DNA of 64,000 nucleotides from Acidiferrum sp963764675 (GTDB lineage: Bacteria; Acidobacteriota; Terriglobia; Acidiferrales; UBA7541): NCBI GenBank assembly GCA_963764675.1, contig CAVXTQ010000011.1, positions 62,001-126,000 on the forward strand, written 5' to 3'. Under the pieces are notes generated by a model. The model saw only the letters and a list, made by a program, of their open reading frames with translations. It ran no database searches and had not been told where the DNA came from. A program made the position numbers and the translations under genes. Positions 36,565 to 45,066 of the stretch are shown here, in pieces (positions within the stretch are counted from its first letter, which is position 1; every line of letters starts with the position of its first letter).

Positions 36565-37229
36565 CGCTTTTCCTCCAGAATTTCTTCGAGCGTGCGCTGC
36601 TTTTCCTGATACATGGCAAGCAATTGATAGCGCAGGTGGGCGTTTGAGGGGTTTTGTCCAGTTTGTGCGCGCAAATCGTCAATGGCGCTGTCCAGCACCT
36701 GGAGTTTCTCGCGGTAGTTTGCGAGCAGCGGCGTTGTTTGGGAACTGTCGAGCTGCGGCTTGGCGTCGGCGGCGAGCTTGTCGATGGCTTGCATGTAAGC
36801 CGACTCCGTGCGTTCAACGTTAACGAGCGCTTTGGTCCTCAGAAAGTCACTCGATTGCAACGGCTGCGCGCGGTGCAGGTAGAACCAGCCGGCGGAAAGC
36901 GAAAGGAGAAGCACGATAGCGCCGGCGGCGGCCGTTTGCCAGGAGACCGACATGCTTTGGCGCAACGATTGCCAGTCCCAGCGGAACTTGCCGCGCTGGT
37001 TGCTTGCGGCTTGCTCGGCGAGGGAGCGCTGAATGCGGGGCCAAAGCGAGGGGCTATCCGAGAGGTCGCGCAGCTCCGCCGCGGCCACGCTCAGTGATTT
37101 CCAGGCGCGGAGTTCTTCGGAGCACGCGGCACACCCAACCGCATGTGCTTCCAGAGCGGCCCACTCGGCGGGGACGCCGTCTTCGAAGATGCGGTCGCGA
37201 TCGTTGCAGGTTACGCGGATGTCGTTCAT
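36561..37229 (-). CDS. Anti-sigma factor with zf-HC2 domain
   Basis: 222 residues. The zinc motif H-x3-C-x2-C is at His29, Cys33 and Cys36 (HAVGCAAC), the mark of zinc-binding anti-sigma domains. One membrane span follows at about 98-116 (AAAGAIVLLLSLSAGWFYL). The C-terminal part is helical (a coiled-coil-like RTLEEILEEKR end). It should hold the ECF sigma factor encoded 7 bases upstream at the membrane. The gene overlaps the DUF4097 gene by 4 bases, so sigma, anti-sigma and DUF4097 form one operon. Confidence 0.9.
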   Translation of the reverse strand: MNDIRVTCNDRDRIFEDGVPAEWAALEAHAVGCAACSEELRAWKSLSVAAAELRDLSDSPSLWPRIQRSLAEQAASNQRGKFRWDWQSLRQSMSVSWQTAAAGAIVLLLSLSAGWFYLHRAQPLQSSDFLRTKALVNVERTESAYMQAIDKLAADAKPQLDSSQTTPLLANYREKLQVLDSAIDDLRAQTGQNPSNAHLRYQLLAMYQEKQRTLEEILEEKR

Positions 37230-37236
37230 AGGTGTT

Positions 37237-37917
37237 TCACCGTGCTCCCGGAAGATTGCTGCCGCGCGGAGCTTCCAGTATTTGACGGAGATTTTTCTTC
37301 GCCTGGAAAAGCGTATTCTTCGAAGCGGTTTCGGTAATTTCCAGCATCCCGGCGATCTCGGCGTGACGGAAACCTTCGACTTCGTACAACAGAAAAACGT
37401 CGCGCTGATGCCGCGTCAGGGAGGCTAGGGCGCGTTCGAGCGCGAGGCGGAGCGAAGGATGGGCGCTCGGGGCGCGCGGCTCCGGACGGAGAGATTCAGC
37501 GCTGTCATCGTTGGCGACTTCTTTCTTGCGGACGCGGCTGCGGCGCGCGTCGTGACACGTGTTCACCAGAATGCGGAACGTCCAGGTGACGAAGCTGGAC
37601 TGTCCGCGAAAGCTCGCGATACTGCATTGCACTTTCAGGAAGGTCTCCTGCACGGCGTCTTCGGCATCATTGGGATTGCCGAGAAGGTTGCGGGCGAGGT
37701 TCTTCATGCGCGCGCCCTGCTGTGTGTAGAGGCGTTCGTAGGCGCGCAAGTCTCCAGCCTGGCAGGCGGCTGCCAGCGCGGAGTCTTCCGTCCTCAAGGC
37801 CTCGGCCACCGGGTCAGGGGCGGCAAGATTGCGGAAAGGTTCCACTCGCCTCTCCCGGTCGCACGGCACGGGAGCGATTCTATGCTTCCAGGGTAGTGCA
37901 AGTCCCATGGTTCCCAT
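37237..37917 (-). CDS. ECF RNA polymerase sigma factor
   Basis: 226 residues from ATG 37917 (AGGAG upstream; an ATG three codons later is possible). Region 2 is visible at YERLYTQQGARMKNLARNLL ... AEDAVQETFLKV, and region 4 at LTRHQRDVFLLYEVEGFRHAEIAGML near 175-200, with the usual helix-turn-helix. It is the first gene of the operon with an anti-sigma factor and the DUF4097 protein, and is likely autoregulated; no promoter motif could be assigned. Confidence 0.93.
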   Translation of the reverse strand: MGTMGLALPWKHRIAPVPCDRERRVEPFRNLAAPDPVAEALRTEDSALAAACQAGDLRAYERLYTQQGARMKNLARNLLGNPNDAEDAVQETFLKVQCSIASFRGQSSFVTWTFRILVNTCHDARRSRVRKKEVANDDSAESLRPEPRAPSAHPSLRLALERALASLTRHQRDVFLLYEVEGFRHAEIAGMLEITETASKNTLFQAKKNLRQILEAPRGSNLPGAR

Positions 37918-38006
37918 ACCTTGCTCCTGGGGTATAGACGACCGGGAAGGGCGAAAGGTCAGGGGTGGCGGCAGGGTTGCTCGGGAACGCGCTTGCTTTG
38001 AAGGGG

Positions 38007-38741
38007 TTAGATGGCGTTGTGGCTGGGCAGACTTCCCACAGGATCAAGCCGAAGGTAGATCTTCTGGTGCAGGAAGCTGGTTTCGTGGCCAATCAGAAAA
38101 CGGTCGGGCCAATCTTCCGGAGGATCGCCGACTAGGAGACGGAATCCGTGCGCGTTTTGCGGGACGTCAAAGACCAACCTGGTAGTGAACGATTGGCCCG
38201 GTCGAAGCGGCTGATCGAGCGAAATGGGTTCGCCTACCATGCGGTCGAACGCAGCTTGCGGGCCGATAGATGGCGAGTAACCGTGGCCGCTATCGTCGAG
38301 CAAGACCAACCGCCGACCCCCAGTTTGCAGCGGCGAATCTCCGCGATGTGGTGAGATCGTGTGTTCGTCAAACCAGGTTTTCAAGCCAACGATCACAAAT
38401 CGGCCTTGAGCGACGGTCTGCTGTGTTTCCGGACCGAAGGCGGCAACCGTCTGGACATCTGCAATCGAATACGCGATATGGCAGTCGATTTCGCAGAAGT
38501 ATTTCCAGGCGCCGCGAGGAAGGATTTTTTCGTGGCTGATGAGCGAGGAACCGAAGAGCAGAAACGAGTAGCCGCCGGCTACCAGCGCAGCCAGCCCGCC
38601 CCCGAGGATTGCAGCCTGCCTGGAGTGCCTGATCGCAGCATAAGCAAGCATCAGGAGACTGACTCCCAGGAAGAAAGCAGAGCCGAGAAAGAAGAGAACC
38701 ACGACGGGAGCGAAGTGCGGTGTGAACTCGTTCATCGGCAT
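38007..38741 (-). CDS. Membrane protein of unknown function with C-terminal extracytoplasmic domain
   Basis: 244 residues. Two membrane segments lie at about 10-35 and 42-65 (VVVLFFLGSAFFLGVSLLML; AAILGGGLAALVAGGYSFLL). The C-terminal 150 residues form a soluble beta-rich domain with paired cysteines (FCEIDCH) near 82-87 and resemble DUF4352-like or immunoglobulin-like exported domains. It lies between the sigma factor gene and uppS on the same strand. No function can be given. Confidence 0.6.
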   Translation of the reverse strand: MPMNEFTPHFAPVVVLFFLGSAFFLGVSLLMLAYAAIRHSRQAAILGGGLAALVAGGYSFLLFGSSLISHEKILPRGAWKYFCEIDCHIAYSIADVQTVAAFGPETQQTVAQGRFVIVGLKTWFDEHTISPHRGDSPLQTGGRRLVLLDDSGHGYSPSIGPQAAFDRMVGEPISLDQPLRPGQSFTTRLVFDVPQNAHGFRLLVGDPPEDWPDRFLIGHETSFLHQKIYLRLDPVGSLPSHNAI

Positions 38742-38765
38742 ACTCCTTTTCTGAAGGTGCCGCAG

Positions 38766-39542
38766 CTACCCGGCGATGGCGTCGGCATCGGGCAAAGCGC
38801 CTCGGGTGCGTTCCCGACGGTTGAATTCTTGGACGGCGGCTTCGAGATCGGCAACGGTGAAGTCGGGCCAGCGTTTTGGCAGGAAAACAAACTCTGCAAA
38901 GGCGCACTCCCACAGAAGGAAGTCCGAAAGGCGCTGTTCGCCGCCGGTGCGAATGAGCAGATCGACTTCAGTGGAGCTGCGACGTATGTCTCGCAGAACT
39001 TCGCCGAGAACGCGGCTGAAGGATTCCTGGGAGAGCTCGGTGACTTTGTAGAACCGGCACGCAGCCTGATAAATGGCCTCGCGAGAGGAATAGTCGACCG
39101 CGAGGCGCAGATGCAGGCGCTCGCCGTGAGCGGTAGCGGCTTCGGAGTCGGCGATGGCCTGACGGAGCGTGCCGGGCAGACGATCGCGACGGCCGATGAT
39201 ACTGAGGCGTATGCCTTCCTGGATGCAGCGGGACGTCTCGACTAAGAGATATTCGTGGAGAATGCGCAAGATCGCGTTGACTTCGGCCACGGGGCGCTTC
39301 CAATTGGCGGAGGACAAGGCAAAAAGAGTGAGTGTGTGGATACCGAGACCCGGCGCAGCTTCGATTACCGCGCGAGCAGTGTCGGCGCCGGCGCGGTGTC
39401 CTGCGGAACGCGGCAGGCCGCGGGAGGTGGCCCAGCGCCCATTGCCGTCGGAAATGATGGCAACGTGGATGGCGCGCGCGAGGTGCGGCGGTACAGGATG
39501 CGGCAGCGAGAGTTTTGGGAGTGGGAGTTGAGATAGGCTCAT
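38766..39542 (-). CDS. uppS: Undecaprenyl diphosphate synthase (cis-prenyltransferase)
   Basis: 258 residues from ATG 39542. The catalytic motif DGNGRWA with the Asp is near residue 36, then SAGHRAGADTARAV near 48, TLFALSSANWKRP near 80 and the C-terminal DLLIRTGGEQRLSDFLLW near 196, all hallmarks of cis-prenyl synthases. It makes the C55 carrier for peptidoglycan and other wall polymers. The gene has no close partner in its direction, but an operator-like repeat lies 44-62 bases upstream that is shared with the nearby regulator operon. Confidence 0.95.
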   Translation of the reverse strand: MSLSQLPLPKLSLPHPVPPHLARAIHVAIISDGNGRWATSRGLPRSAGHRAGADTARAVIEAAPGLGIHTLTLFALSSANWKRPVAEVNAILRILHEYLLVETSRCIQEGIRLSIIGRRDRLPGTLRQAIADSEAATAHGERLHLRLAVDYSSREAIYQAACRFYKVTELSQESFSRVLGEVLRDIRRSSTEVDLLIRTGGEQRLSDFLLWECAFAEFVFLPKRWPDFTVADLEAAVQEFNRRERTRGALPDADAIAG

Positions 39543-39585
39543 GGTGTGATGTCGCTTTCTCCGCCGCGGGGGAAGCAGCATAAAC

Positions 39586-39604
39586 TACTCTACAATGCAA
39601 AGTA
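39586..39604. promoter_or_regulatory. Candidate operator upstream of uppS
   Basis: TACTCTACAATGCAAAGTA is an imperfect inverted repeat around a central base (7 of 9 arm positions pair). It matches the element at 40726-40744 at 15 of 19 positions and lies at about the same distance from the next start codon (44-62 bases). Confidence 0.55.
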
Positions 39605-39626
39605 CGGTGACAAAAAAATTTTGTTC

Positions 39627-40019
39627 TTACCCTTCGCGCGTTGCGCGAATCAGTGCCTCCATATGGTTCAGATAGCGTTCGAGGGCCTTGCGGCCGGCCG
39701 CTGCGAGCCGATACTCGGTCTTGGGTAAGCGACCGTCAAAAGACTTAGTGCAAACGATGTAGTCGGCTTCTTCGAGCTTGCGGGCGTGAACGCTGAGGTT
39801 GCCGTCGGTCGTTTTCAGCATAGCCTTCAATTCGTTGAAGGTGAGCGAACGGTTCACTGCGAGTGCGCTGACGATGCCGAGGCGCACGCGTTCGTGGATA
39901 AGGCGGTCGAGATCCGCGGGAACGGTCTCTCTCGAATGGCCGGGAGCGGCGGGCAGCGAGGCCTCGCGGTCTCGCGCGCGCTGGAAGCGCTCGTCTCGCG
40001 CTGTGGACGATTTCGCCAT
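39627..40019 (-). CDS. Winged-helix transcriptional regulator
   Basis: 130 residues. A winged helix is visible at LIHERVRLGIVSALAVNRSLTFNELKAMLKTTDGNLSVHARKLEEADYI (about residues 40-90), matching the small winged-helix regulators of the 'DNA-binding, MarR/PadR-like' group common in this phylum. The N-terminus is charged and variable. It lies 55 bases after the gene for a small membrane protein and is in the same direction. The inverted repeat upstream of that gene, and again before uppS, is a plausible binding site (autoregulation). Confidence 0.88.
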   Translation of the reverse strand: MAKSSTARDERFQRARDREASLPAAPGHSRETVPADLDRLIHERVRLGIVSALAVNRSLTFNELKAMLKTTDGNLSVHARKLEEADYIVCTKSFDGRLPKTEYRLAAAGRKALERYLNHMEALIRATREG

Positions 40020-40073
40020 GCCTGCTTCCTTTCTGCAGCTACCATGCCCGGCCGATGCCGGAGCAGGGCCGCG

Positions 40074-40688
40074 TTATCCCCCGTGGTGCCGCGCGATCCA
40101 AAGACCAAAACCCATTTGCAGCACACCAAATCCGGTAGCCATAAATACATCGCCCCATGCGGCCGGCGCAAAGAGCGCGACAGAACCAACCGCTATGAGG
40201 CAAAGCCCCATCACTGGAACCACCCGGACGGAGAAGGCGCCGCCGGTAACAATGGCGGTGCCGTACAAGAGGAGCCATACGCCGGGAAGAGCCGTGAGAG
40301 CGTCGGCGCGGAAAAGAGCGAAGGTCAACAAGCCGCCAACGAAGATGGGCGGCGCAAAACTGAGCAGAAACTTTCGGCCCGGGCCAGAGAACAAAGCGGC
40401 GTTGGCGCGATGGGCTTTCGTGGCAGCAGTAGCTGCAGCGATGGCCACGGCTACAAAGGCTTCGGCAAGCCAGACTGCGAGCCAGGCGCGGGGAGAAGAT
40501 TGGCGGGAGGCGGCAAAAGCCGCGGCAATGGCGGTGACGCCCATAGCGACGCCGCCCCAGCCGGGTACGGCGGTAAACTCCGCGGCGCGCTCCATGGTCT
40601 CGCGGATATAGCGGAGATGGTCGGCGGCGCGGGCGTCGATGGGGATGGGCTCGCGACTTGCAGAACGGAGCGGGCTAACGGTCGCCAT
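40074..40688 (-). CDS. Membrane protein paired with winged-helix regulator
   Basis: 204 residues from ATG 40688; a start 12 codons further up is possible but would cover the -10 region. About six hydrophobic segments (VAMGVTAIAAAFAAS; WLAVWLAEAFVAVAIAAA; FLLSFAPPIFVGGLLTF and others) in a protein with an N-terminal RYIRETMERAAEFTAVPGWGG. This gene and the regulator form a two-gene unit seen often in Acidobacteria; the regulator is likely a repressor of it. No transport function can be assigned. Confidence 0.72.
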   Translation of the reverse strand: MATVSPLRSASREPIPIDARAADHLRYIRETMERAAEFTAVPGWGGVAMGVTAIAAAFAASRQSSPRAWLAVWLAEAFVAVAIAAATAATKAHRANAALFSGPGRKFLLSFAPPIFVGGLLTFALFRADALTALPGVWLLLYGTAIVTGGAFSVRVVPVMGLCLIAVGSVALFAPAAWGDVFMATGFGVLQMGFGLWIARHHGG

Positions 40689-40695
40689 GGCAGGA

Positions 40696-40744
40696 AGAGT
40701 ACAAGAGTGGCGGAAGTCTGTCAAGTACTTTGTAATGCAAAGTG
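40696..40744 (-). promoter_or_regulatory. Promoter and operator of the regulator operon
   Basis: On the minus strand, TTGACA (40719-40724) and TACTCT (40696-40701) are 17 bases apart. Directly upstream is an inverted repeat at 40726-40744, TACTTTGTAATGCAAAGTG, whose arms ACTTTG/CAAAGT pair perfectly over 6 bases. A repressor bound here would touch the -35 box. Confidence 0.6.
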
Positions 40745-40782
40745 AGAGGCAATGCCTTCGGTACGGCGAAGTTCAGTGGGGC

Positions 40783-41523
40783 CTACTTTTTGCGGGGATA
40801 ACGGCCGGTGAGCGAGTTCCAGCGAATGATGAACACATCGAGAAACATCTGAACGCTATCGCGGAACATGTTTACTTTGGTGGCGGGGGAATGTCCCCAG
40901 CGCACGGGGATCTCAATGGAGCGCAGGCCGTGATGCCGCGCGAGATATAGCAATTCGGGATCGAAACCGAACCGCTCGATGGTCTGTTGCTCAAAAATCA
41001 GACGGCATTCTTCACGGCGGAAGGCCTTGAAGCCGCACTGGGTGTCCACGAACGGCAATCGTAAGATCAGGCGAACAATTTTGTTGAAAACAATCCCGGC
41101 GAATTCGCGGAACAGAGACTCGTGGACGGTGATGAGGCTTCGATCGACGGCGCGGGAGCCGATTGCAACTTCGTGGTTCTCCATCGCGGGGAGCAATTTC
41201 TCGACCTCTTCGATCGGGGCGGACAGGTCCGCGTCGGTGAACAGAACGATTCGGCCGTGCGCTTCCTGCATGCCATGGCGGACGCTGTAGCCTTTGCCGC
41301 GATTCTGGCCGTTGGTGATGACGCGCAAGGTGGGGATTTCGTTGCGAAAGGATTCGCCAACGGCGATGGTGCGGTCGCGCGAGCCGTCGTCCACGACGAT
41401 GACCTCGACGGTACGGCTTGCTCCGCGGATGTAGGCCGCAATCTGCGACAGCGTCGCAGGAAGGCGCAGCTCCTCATTGTAAGACGGGATGACGATGGAG
41501 AGTTCCGGGGCCGCGGGGCTCAT
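40783..41523 (-). CDS. Glycosyltransferase family 2, dolichyl-phosphate glucosyltransferase-like
   Basis: 246 residues from ATG 41523, with the stop of the preceding gene overlapping it by 4 bases; a longer frame upstream is not protein-like. The GT-A motifs are LSIVIPSYNEELRLP, VEVIVVDDGSRDRT and FTDADLSAPIEEV (the DxD). The C-terminus ends without transmembrane spans, in contrast to long GT2 enzymes. It would transfer a sugar to a polyprenyl phosphate carrier or to a surface glycan. It is co-transcribed with the methyltransferase and kynureninase-like genes. Confidence 0.9.
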   Translation of the reverse strand: MSPAAPELSIVIPSYNEELRLPATLSQIAAYIRGASRTVEVIVVDDGSRDRTIAVGESFRNEIPTLRVITNGQNRGKGYSVRHGMQEAHGRIVLFTDADLSAPIEEVEKLLPAMENHEVAIGSRAVDRSLITVHESLFREFAGIVFNKIVRLILRLPFVDTQCGFKAFRREECRLIFEQQTIERFGFDPELLYLARHHGLRSIEIPVRWGHSPATKVNMFRDSVQMFLDVFIIRWNSLTGRYPRKK

Positions 41524-42146
41524 CGAAACGACGATTCCTTCCAACCGTGCGCACCGACGAGCGGGACAAAGCGGCAAGATTCCAGCATGATTCTTCGAAA
41601 CGTACCATGGCCGCGCTCGATAAGCTGCAACTCCTGATTCTCGACGTCGCCAACTGGTACAACCATGCGGCCGCCCTCGGCGAGTTGGGCGAGAAGGGGT
41701 TCTGGCGCCGCCGGTGCGCCTGCGGCCACCAGAATTGCGTCGAACGGGGCGAATTCGGGCAGGCCCAGCGTGCCGTCGCCGCAATGGACGTGGACATTGG
41801 CGTAGCCCAGGCGAGAAAGGCGCTCCGCGGCTGCCGAAGCAAGGTGGTCGCGATATTCGATGGTGAAGACTTCCTTGGCGAGGTGTGCGAGCACGGCGGC
41901 TTGGTAGCCGCAGCCGGCACCCACCTCCAGAACACGTTCGCCGCCGGTGAGATGCAGCGCCGCGGTCATTGCCGCGACCATATAGGGCTGAGAAATGGTC
42001 TGCTCTTCGCCGATGGGTAGCGGTGCATCATCGTAAGCGCGACTGCGATATTCGGGGCGAACGAACTCGTGACGCGGCACGGCGCTCATGGCCGCGAGGA
42101 CGTTGGCGTCTTTCACGTGACGCCGGCGCAGCTGCGTTTCGATCAT
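41520..42146 (-). CDS. pcm: Protein-L-isoaspartate O-methyltransferase
   Basis: About 208 residues from ATG 42146; homology to the family (YESARREMIETQL) begins slightly earlier, so a non-ATG start just after the kynureninase stop is possible. Motifs: VPRHEFV near 25, LEVGAGCGYQAAVLAHL near 82-98 (SAM binding), and the C-terminal GGRMVVPVG. The enzyme repairs isoaspartyl residues in aged proteins. It overlaps the glycosyltransferase by 4 bases. Confidence 0.88.
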   Translation of the reverse strand: MIETQLRRRHVKDANVLAAMSAVPRHEFVRPEYRSRAYDDAPLPIGEEQTISQPYMVAAMTAALHLTGGERVLEVGAGCGYQAAVLAHLAKEVFTIEYRDHLASAAAERLSRLGYANVHVHCGDGTLGLPEFAPFDAILVAAGAPAAPEPLLAQLAEGGRMVVPVGDVENQELQLIERGHGTFRRIMLESCRFVPLVGAHGWKESSFR

Positions 42147-42249
42147 TTCGCGGCGCGCGGATTCGTATGCGTCCGGCGAACGATCTGTTGCCGGAGCGCC
42201 CGCGTCTTGCGACCGAGCGGCGCGGAAATCGCTGGACTGACCTATGGAC

Positions 42250-43440
42250 TCAAGCGGGGAGTGAAGCGGTGGTGTGCTTCTCCCATGCGTGAGTGCGAAG
42301 AATTTCGTCCATTTGTGCCAAGGCAAACTCACACTCGTCCTCGCGATTGTAGAAGTGCGGAGAAAGGCGTACGCCGGCTTTCGGGCGATAGTCGACCAGG
42401 ATGTCACGCGCCAGGAGTTCGCGGCAAACTTCGTACGCGTGCGGGCACTCGATGGAAACGGTGCCACCGCGCTCGGCGGGATTTTCTGGCGTGTTGACGC
42501 GCCAGCCCCGCGAGCTTGCACCGTCAAGGAGGAGCGTGGTCATACGCACGGACTTAGCGCGGATCGCGGCGATACCAACTTGGTTCAAAATGTCGAGGCC
42601 CGGCTGGCAAGCATAGAGGGCCGGTATGTGGGGCGTGCCGTTGAGATAGCGGAAGGAATCGTCGCGTGGGTCGATGGCGCCTGGCTCAAACGCGAACGGA
42701 CGGCGGTGCGCGATCCACCCGGTCAGCGCCGGGCGCAGTTTTGTGCGCAAGTCTTCGCGCACATAAAGATAGGCAACGCCGGGTCCGCCGCAGAGCCACT
42801 TCAGCACCCCGCCCACGGCGAAATCCACGCCTAGCGCGCGAACGTCAACGGGAACGGCGCCCGTAGCCTGGAACACATCGAGGATAACGTGCGCGCCGGC
42901 GCGATGCGCGCGCTCGATGATCGCGCGGGCATCGACGATGCAGGAGCTGCGAAAGAGAACGAGTGAAATCGGCACGAGAAGCGTGTTTTCGTCGATCGCG
43001 GCGAGGAACTTCTCGAGGTCGATGCGCACCGGGTCGAGACTAGGCACCAGCTCGACGCGGGCTCCGTGGCGCCGCTGCTCGTGATAGAAGTACTGGATGG
43101 AAGGAAATTCCAGGTCGGTCATCACCACTTTGTTGCGCGGGCCGCGGAAGTCGAAGCAAGACGAGATGACTGCCTGGGTCAGCGTGACATTTTGGTGGAG
43201 TGAAATCTCGCCGGGGCGCGCTCCGATCAGAGGAGCGATCTTGTCGCCGACGCCGACAGCCATGTCCCACCAGCCCTCTTCCCAGGCGCGGACGCCGCGC
43301 TCGGCCCAGGAATCGGCATACGCGCGCATGCCGTCGTTAACCCCACACGGCATCGCGCCGAGAGAATTGCTGATCAGGTAGGTGGAGCGGTCCAGGATCG
43401 GAAACTCGGCGCGCCACTTGAGCAGTTCGTCCATCTTCAT
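42250..43440 (-). CDS. Kynureninase-like PLP enzyme (aminotransferase class V fold)
   Basis: 396 residues from ATG 43440 (AAGGA just upstream; an ATG two codons later is possible). Motifs: ISNSLGAMP near the start, HQNVTLTQAVISSCFDF, DVFQATGAVPVD and the PLP lysine in GGVLKWLCGGPG. This matches kynureninase and related class V enzymes; the conserved NSLG and the SFRYLNGTPHIP stretch favour kynureninase over cysteine desulfurase. Kynureninase cleaves kynurenine to anthranilate and alanine. No other tryptophan-degradation gene is in the window, so the role is unproven. Confidence 0.82.
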   Translation of the reverse strand: MKMDELLKWRAEFPILDRSTYLISNSLGAMPCGVNDGMRAYADSWAERGVRAWEEGWWDMAVGVGDKIAPLIGARPGEISLHQNVTLTQAVISSCFDFRGPRNKVVMTDLEFPSIQYFYHEQRRHGARVELVPSLDPVRIDLEKFLAAIDENTLLVPISLVLFRSSCIVDARAIIERAHRAGAHVILDVFQATGAVPVDVRALGVDFAVGGVLKWLCGGPGVAYLYVREDLRTKLRPALTGWIAHRRPFAFEPGAIDPRDDSFRYLNGTPHIPALYACQPGLDILNQVGIAAIRAKSVRMTTLLLDGASSRGWRVNTPENPAERGGTVSIECPHAYEVCRELLARDILVDYRPKAGVRLSPHFYNREDECEFALAQMDEILRTHAWEKHTTASLPA

Positions 43441-43655
43441 CTGTCCTTGCTTCACACAAACTAGCATACAGAAACGAAAAATGGGGGGAGAGCCTTCCCT
43501 CATCCCCACCGCCTGAACAAACGTACAGTGACCAATCGTACCGTGAATAACGGACCAAAACTGTCCTGCGGTACCACTGCGTAGCGTGGCGACGTTTTCT
43601 AGAATTGCGGAGACGGCGGAATCACCGAAAGAGACTGTCGCGGAGGAAGTCCGTC

Positions 43656-44300
43656 ATGAAGGCGTTTTTGGTGCTGGTAGTTTTGTACGTCGGAGCGTTT
43701 CTGATTGCAATTCAAGGGGCGTCGCAAAGCCCCGTAGAAGCCGCGCCGCAAGGGCACGCGGCCGCCGCTCTCCCGGCCGGGTCTTCCCTGGACTCCACGA
43801 AAGAGGCAGATATCCGGTCACTAATGGAATTGGTAGGCGCGCGTGATGCGATTCAAGACGCCACCACGCGCGGAACGGAACAGTTTCGCGAAAATCTCAT
43901 CGCGTCCGTGCCGGGAAGCGACCGCGGGCAGCAATTTGTCAACGCGTTTATCACGGACTATCAGAAGAAATTCAATCCAGACGACATGACGAGTCAACTC
44001 GTGGCCATCTACGACAAGCACTTCACGGATGACGAGATCAAGAGCCTTCTGCAATTCTATGGTTCTCCGCTCGGCCAGAAATTCGCCGCGGAAATGCCGA
44101 AAATCGCGGCAGAGACGCAGGTTGTAAACCGCACCGTCAGCACACGCGTCGCGAAGGAAGTTCTGCAGGATTTGCGGCGGCAATATCCTGGGATCAGCGC
44201 TCAGGCGCGCCTCGTGAAGCCGCGCTCGAGCCAAACCGAACAAGCGAAACAACAAACGCAGACGCAACCCGAGACCCAGGCAAACGCGTCTCAACCCTGA
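43656..44300 (+). CDS. DUF2059 secreted protein, first of a tandem pair
   Basis: 214 residues from ATG 43656 (GGAGG upstream). A signal peptide (residues about 2-20, FLVLVVLYVGAFLIAI) precedes a DUF2059 domain: IRSLMELVGARDAIQDATTR, then IYDKHFTDDEIKSLLQFYGSPLGQKFA, the helical repeat typical of the family. A Gln/Thr-rich low-complexity tail ends the protein (EQAKQQTQTQPETQAN). Function unknown. The next gene is a paralogue. Confidence 0.85.
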   Translation: MKAFLVLVVLYVGAFLIAIQGASQSPVEAAPQGHAAAALPAGSSLDSTKEADIRSLMELVGARDAIQDATTRGTEQFRENLIASVPGSDRGQQFVNAFITDYQKKFNPDDMTSQLVAIYDKHFTDDEIKSLLQFYGSPLGQKFAAEMPKIAAETQVVNRTVSTRVAKEVLQDLRRQYPGISAQARLVKPRSSQTEQAKQQTQTQPETQANASQP

Positions 44301-44415
44301 CGGAGCTGTTAACCCCCATTGAGTTTTTTCAGGCGGGTGGCTCGGTCGCGAGACCTCGTCTGCTACTCCATTCCGTGCGCTTCCACGCAGACGAGCTCGC
44401 CAACTGGAGGCGGCG

Positions 44416-45024
44416 ATGCGGAAACTTGTGGTGGGCTGCGGACTGCTTGCGGGAGCATTCGTGGTGATCGCGCAAGCTCCTTCGACGCGTGTACGCGCGC
44501 AAGAAAAACCGGCCGCGCAGACCCATTCGCAGACGCTTCCTAAGTCGCCGGGCGCCACCGCATCCAAGATGGACCCCGCGAAGGAAGCGGATATTCGCCA
44601 GTTGATGGAAGCGACCGGCGTAAATGGTCTCGGCGATCAACTAATGAATGCGGGAATCGCGCAGTTTCGCGCGAACGTGACGGAATCCCAGCCAGACAAT
44701 CCGCGCGCCAAACAGTTCGCGGACGCCTTCGCTGCCCGGTTTCAAAAGCACTTCGACCCTCACAGCGTTACCGAAACCATAATTCCGATCTATGACAAGT
44801 ACCTCTCCAACGAGGACGTGAAGGCACTCCTCGAGTATTACAAGTCGCCGTTTGGGCAGCGCATGCTCAAGGTCCTACCGGAAGTGGCACGCGATTCGCA
44901 GCAGGCCGGCTATATGCTGGGGCAAAAAGCTGCGGAAGAAGCGACGGAGGATCTACGGGCGGACTTCCCGGAATTTGTTCCCAGCCCGAAAGAAGAGGAA
45001 AAGCATCCCGACCCAGGCCAGTAG
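44416..45024 (+). CDS. DUF2059 secreted protein, second of a tandem pair
   Basis: 202 residues with a signal peptide (VVGCGLLAGAFVVIAQA). The DUF2059 motifs align with the preceding gene: IRQLMEATGVNGLGDQLMNA, then IYDKYLSNEDVKALLEYYKSPFGQRML. The C-terminus is short and charged. The two genes are separated by 115 bases and appear to be a tandem duplication that has since diverged. Confidence 0.88.
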   Translation: MRKLVVGCGLLAGAFVVIAQAPSTRVRAQEKPAAQTHSQTLPKSPGATASKMDPAKEADIRQLMEATGVNGLGDQLMNAGIAQFRANVTESQPDNPRAKQFADAFAARFQKHFDPHSVTETIIPIYDKYLSNEDVKALLEYYKSPFGQRMLKVLPEVARDSQQAGYMLGQKAAEEATEDLRADFPEFVPSPKEEEKHPDPGQ

Positions 45025-45066
45025 GACGAACACGAGCGATCACGCGCGGTTGCGGGAGCTCAGGTC

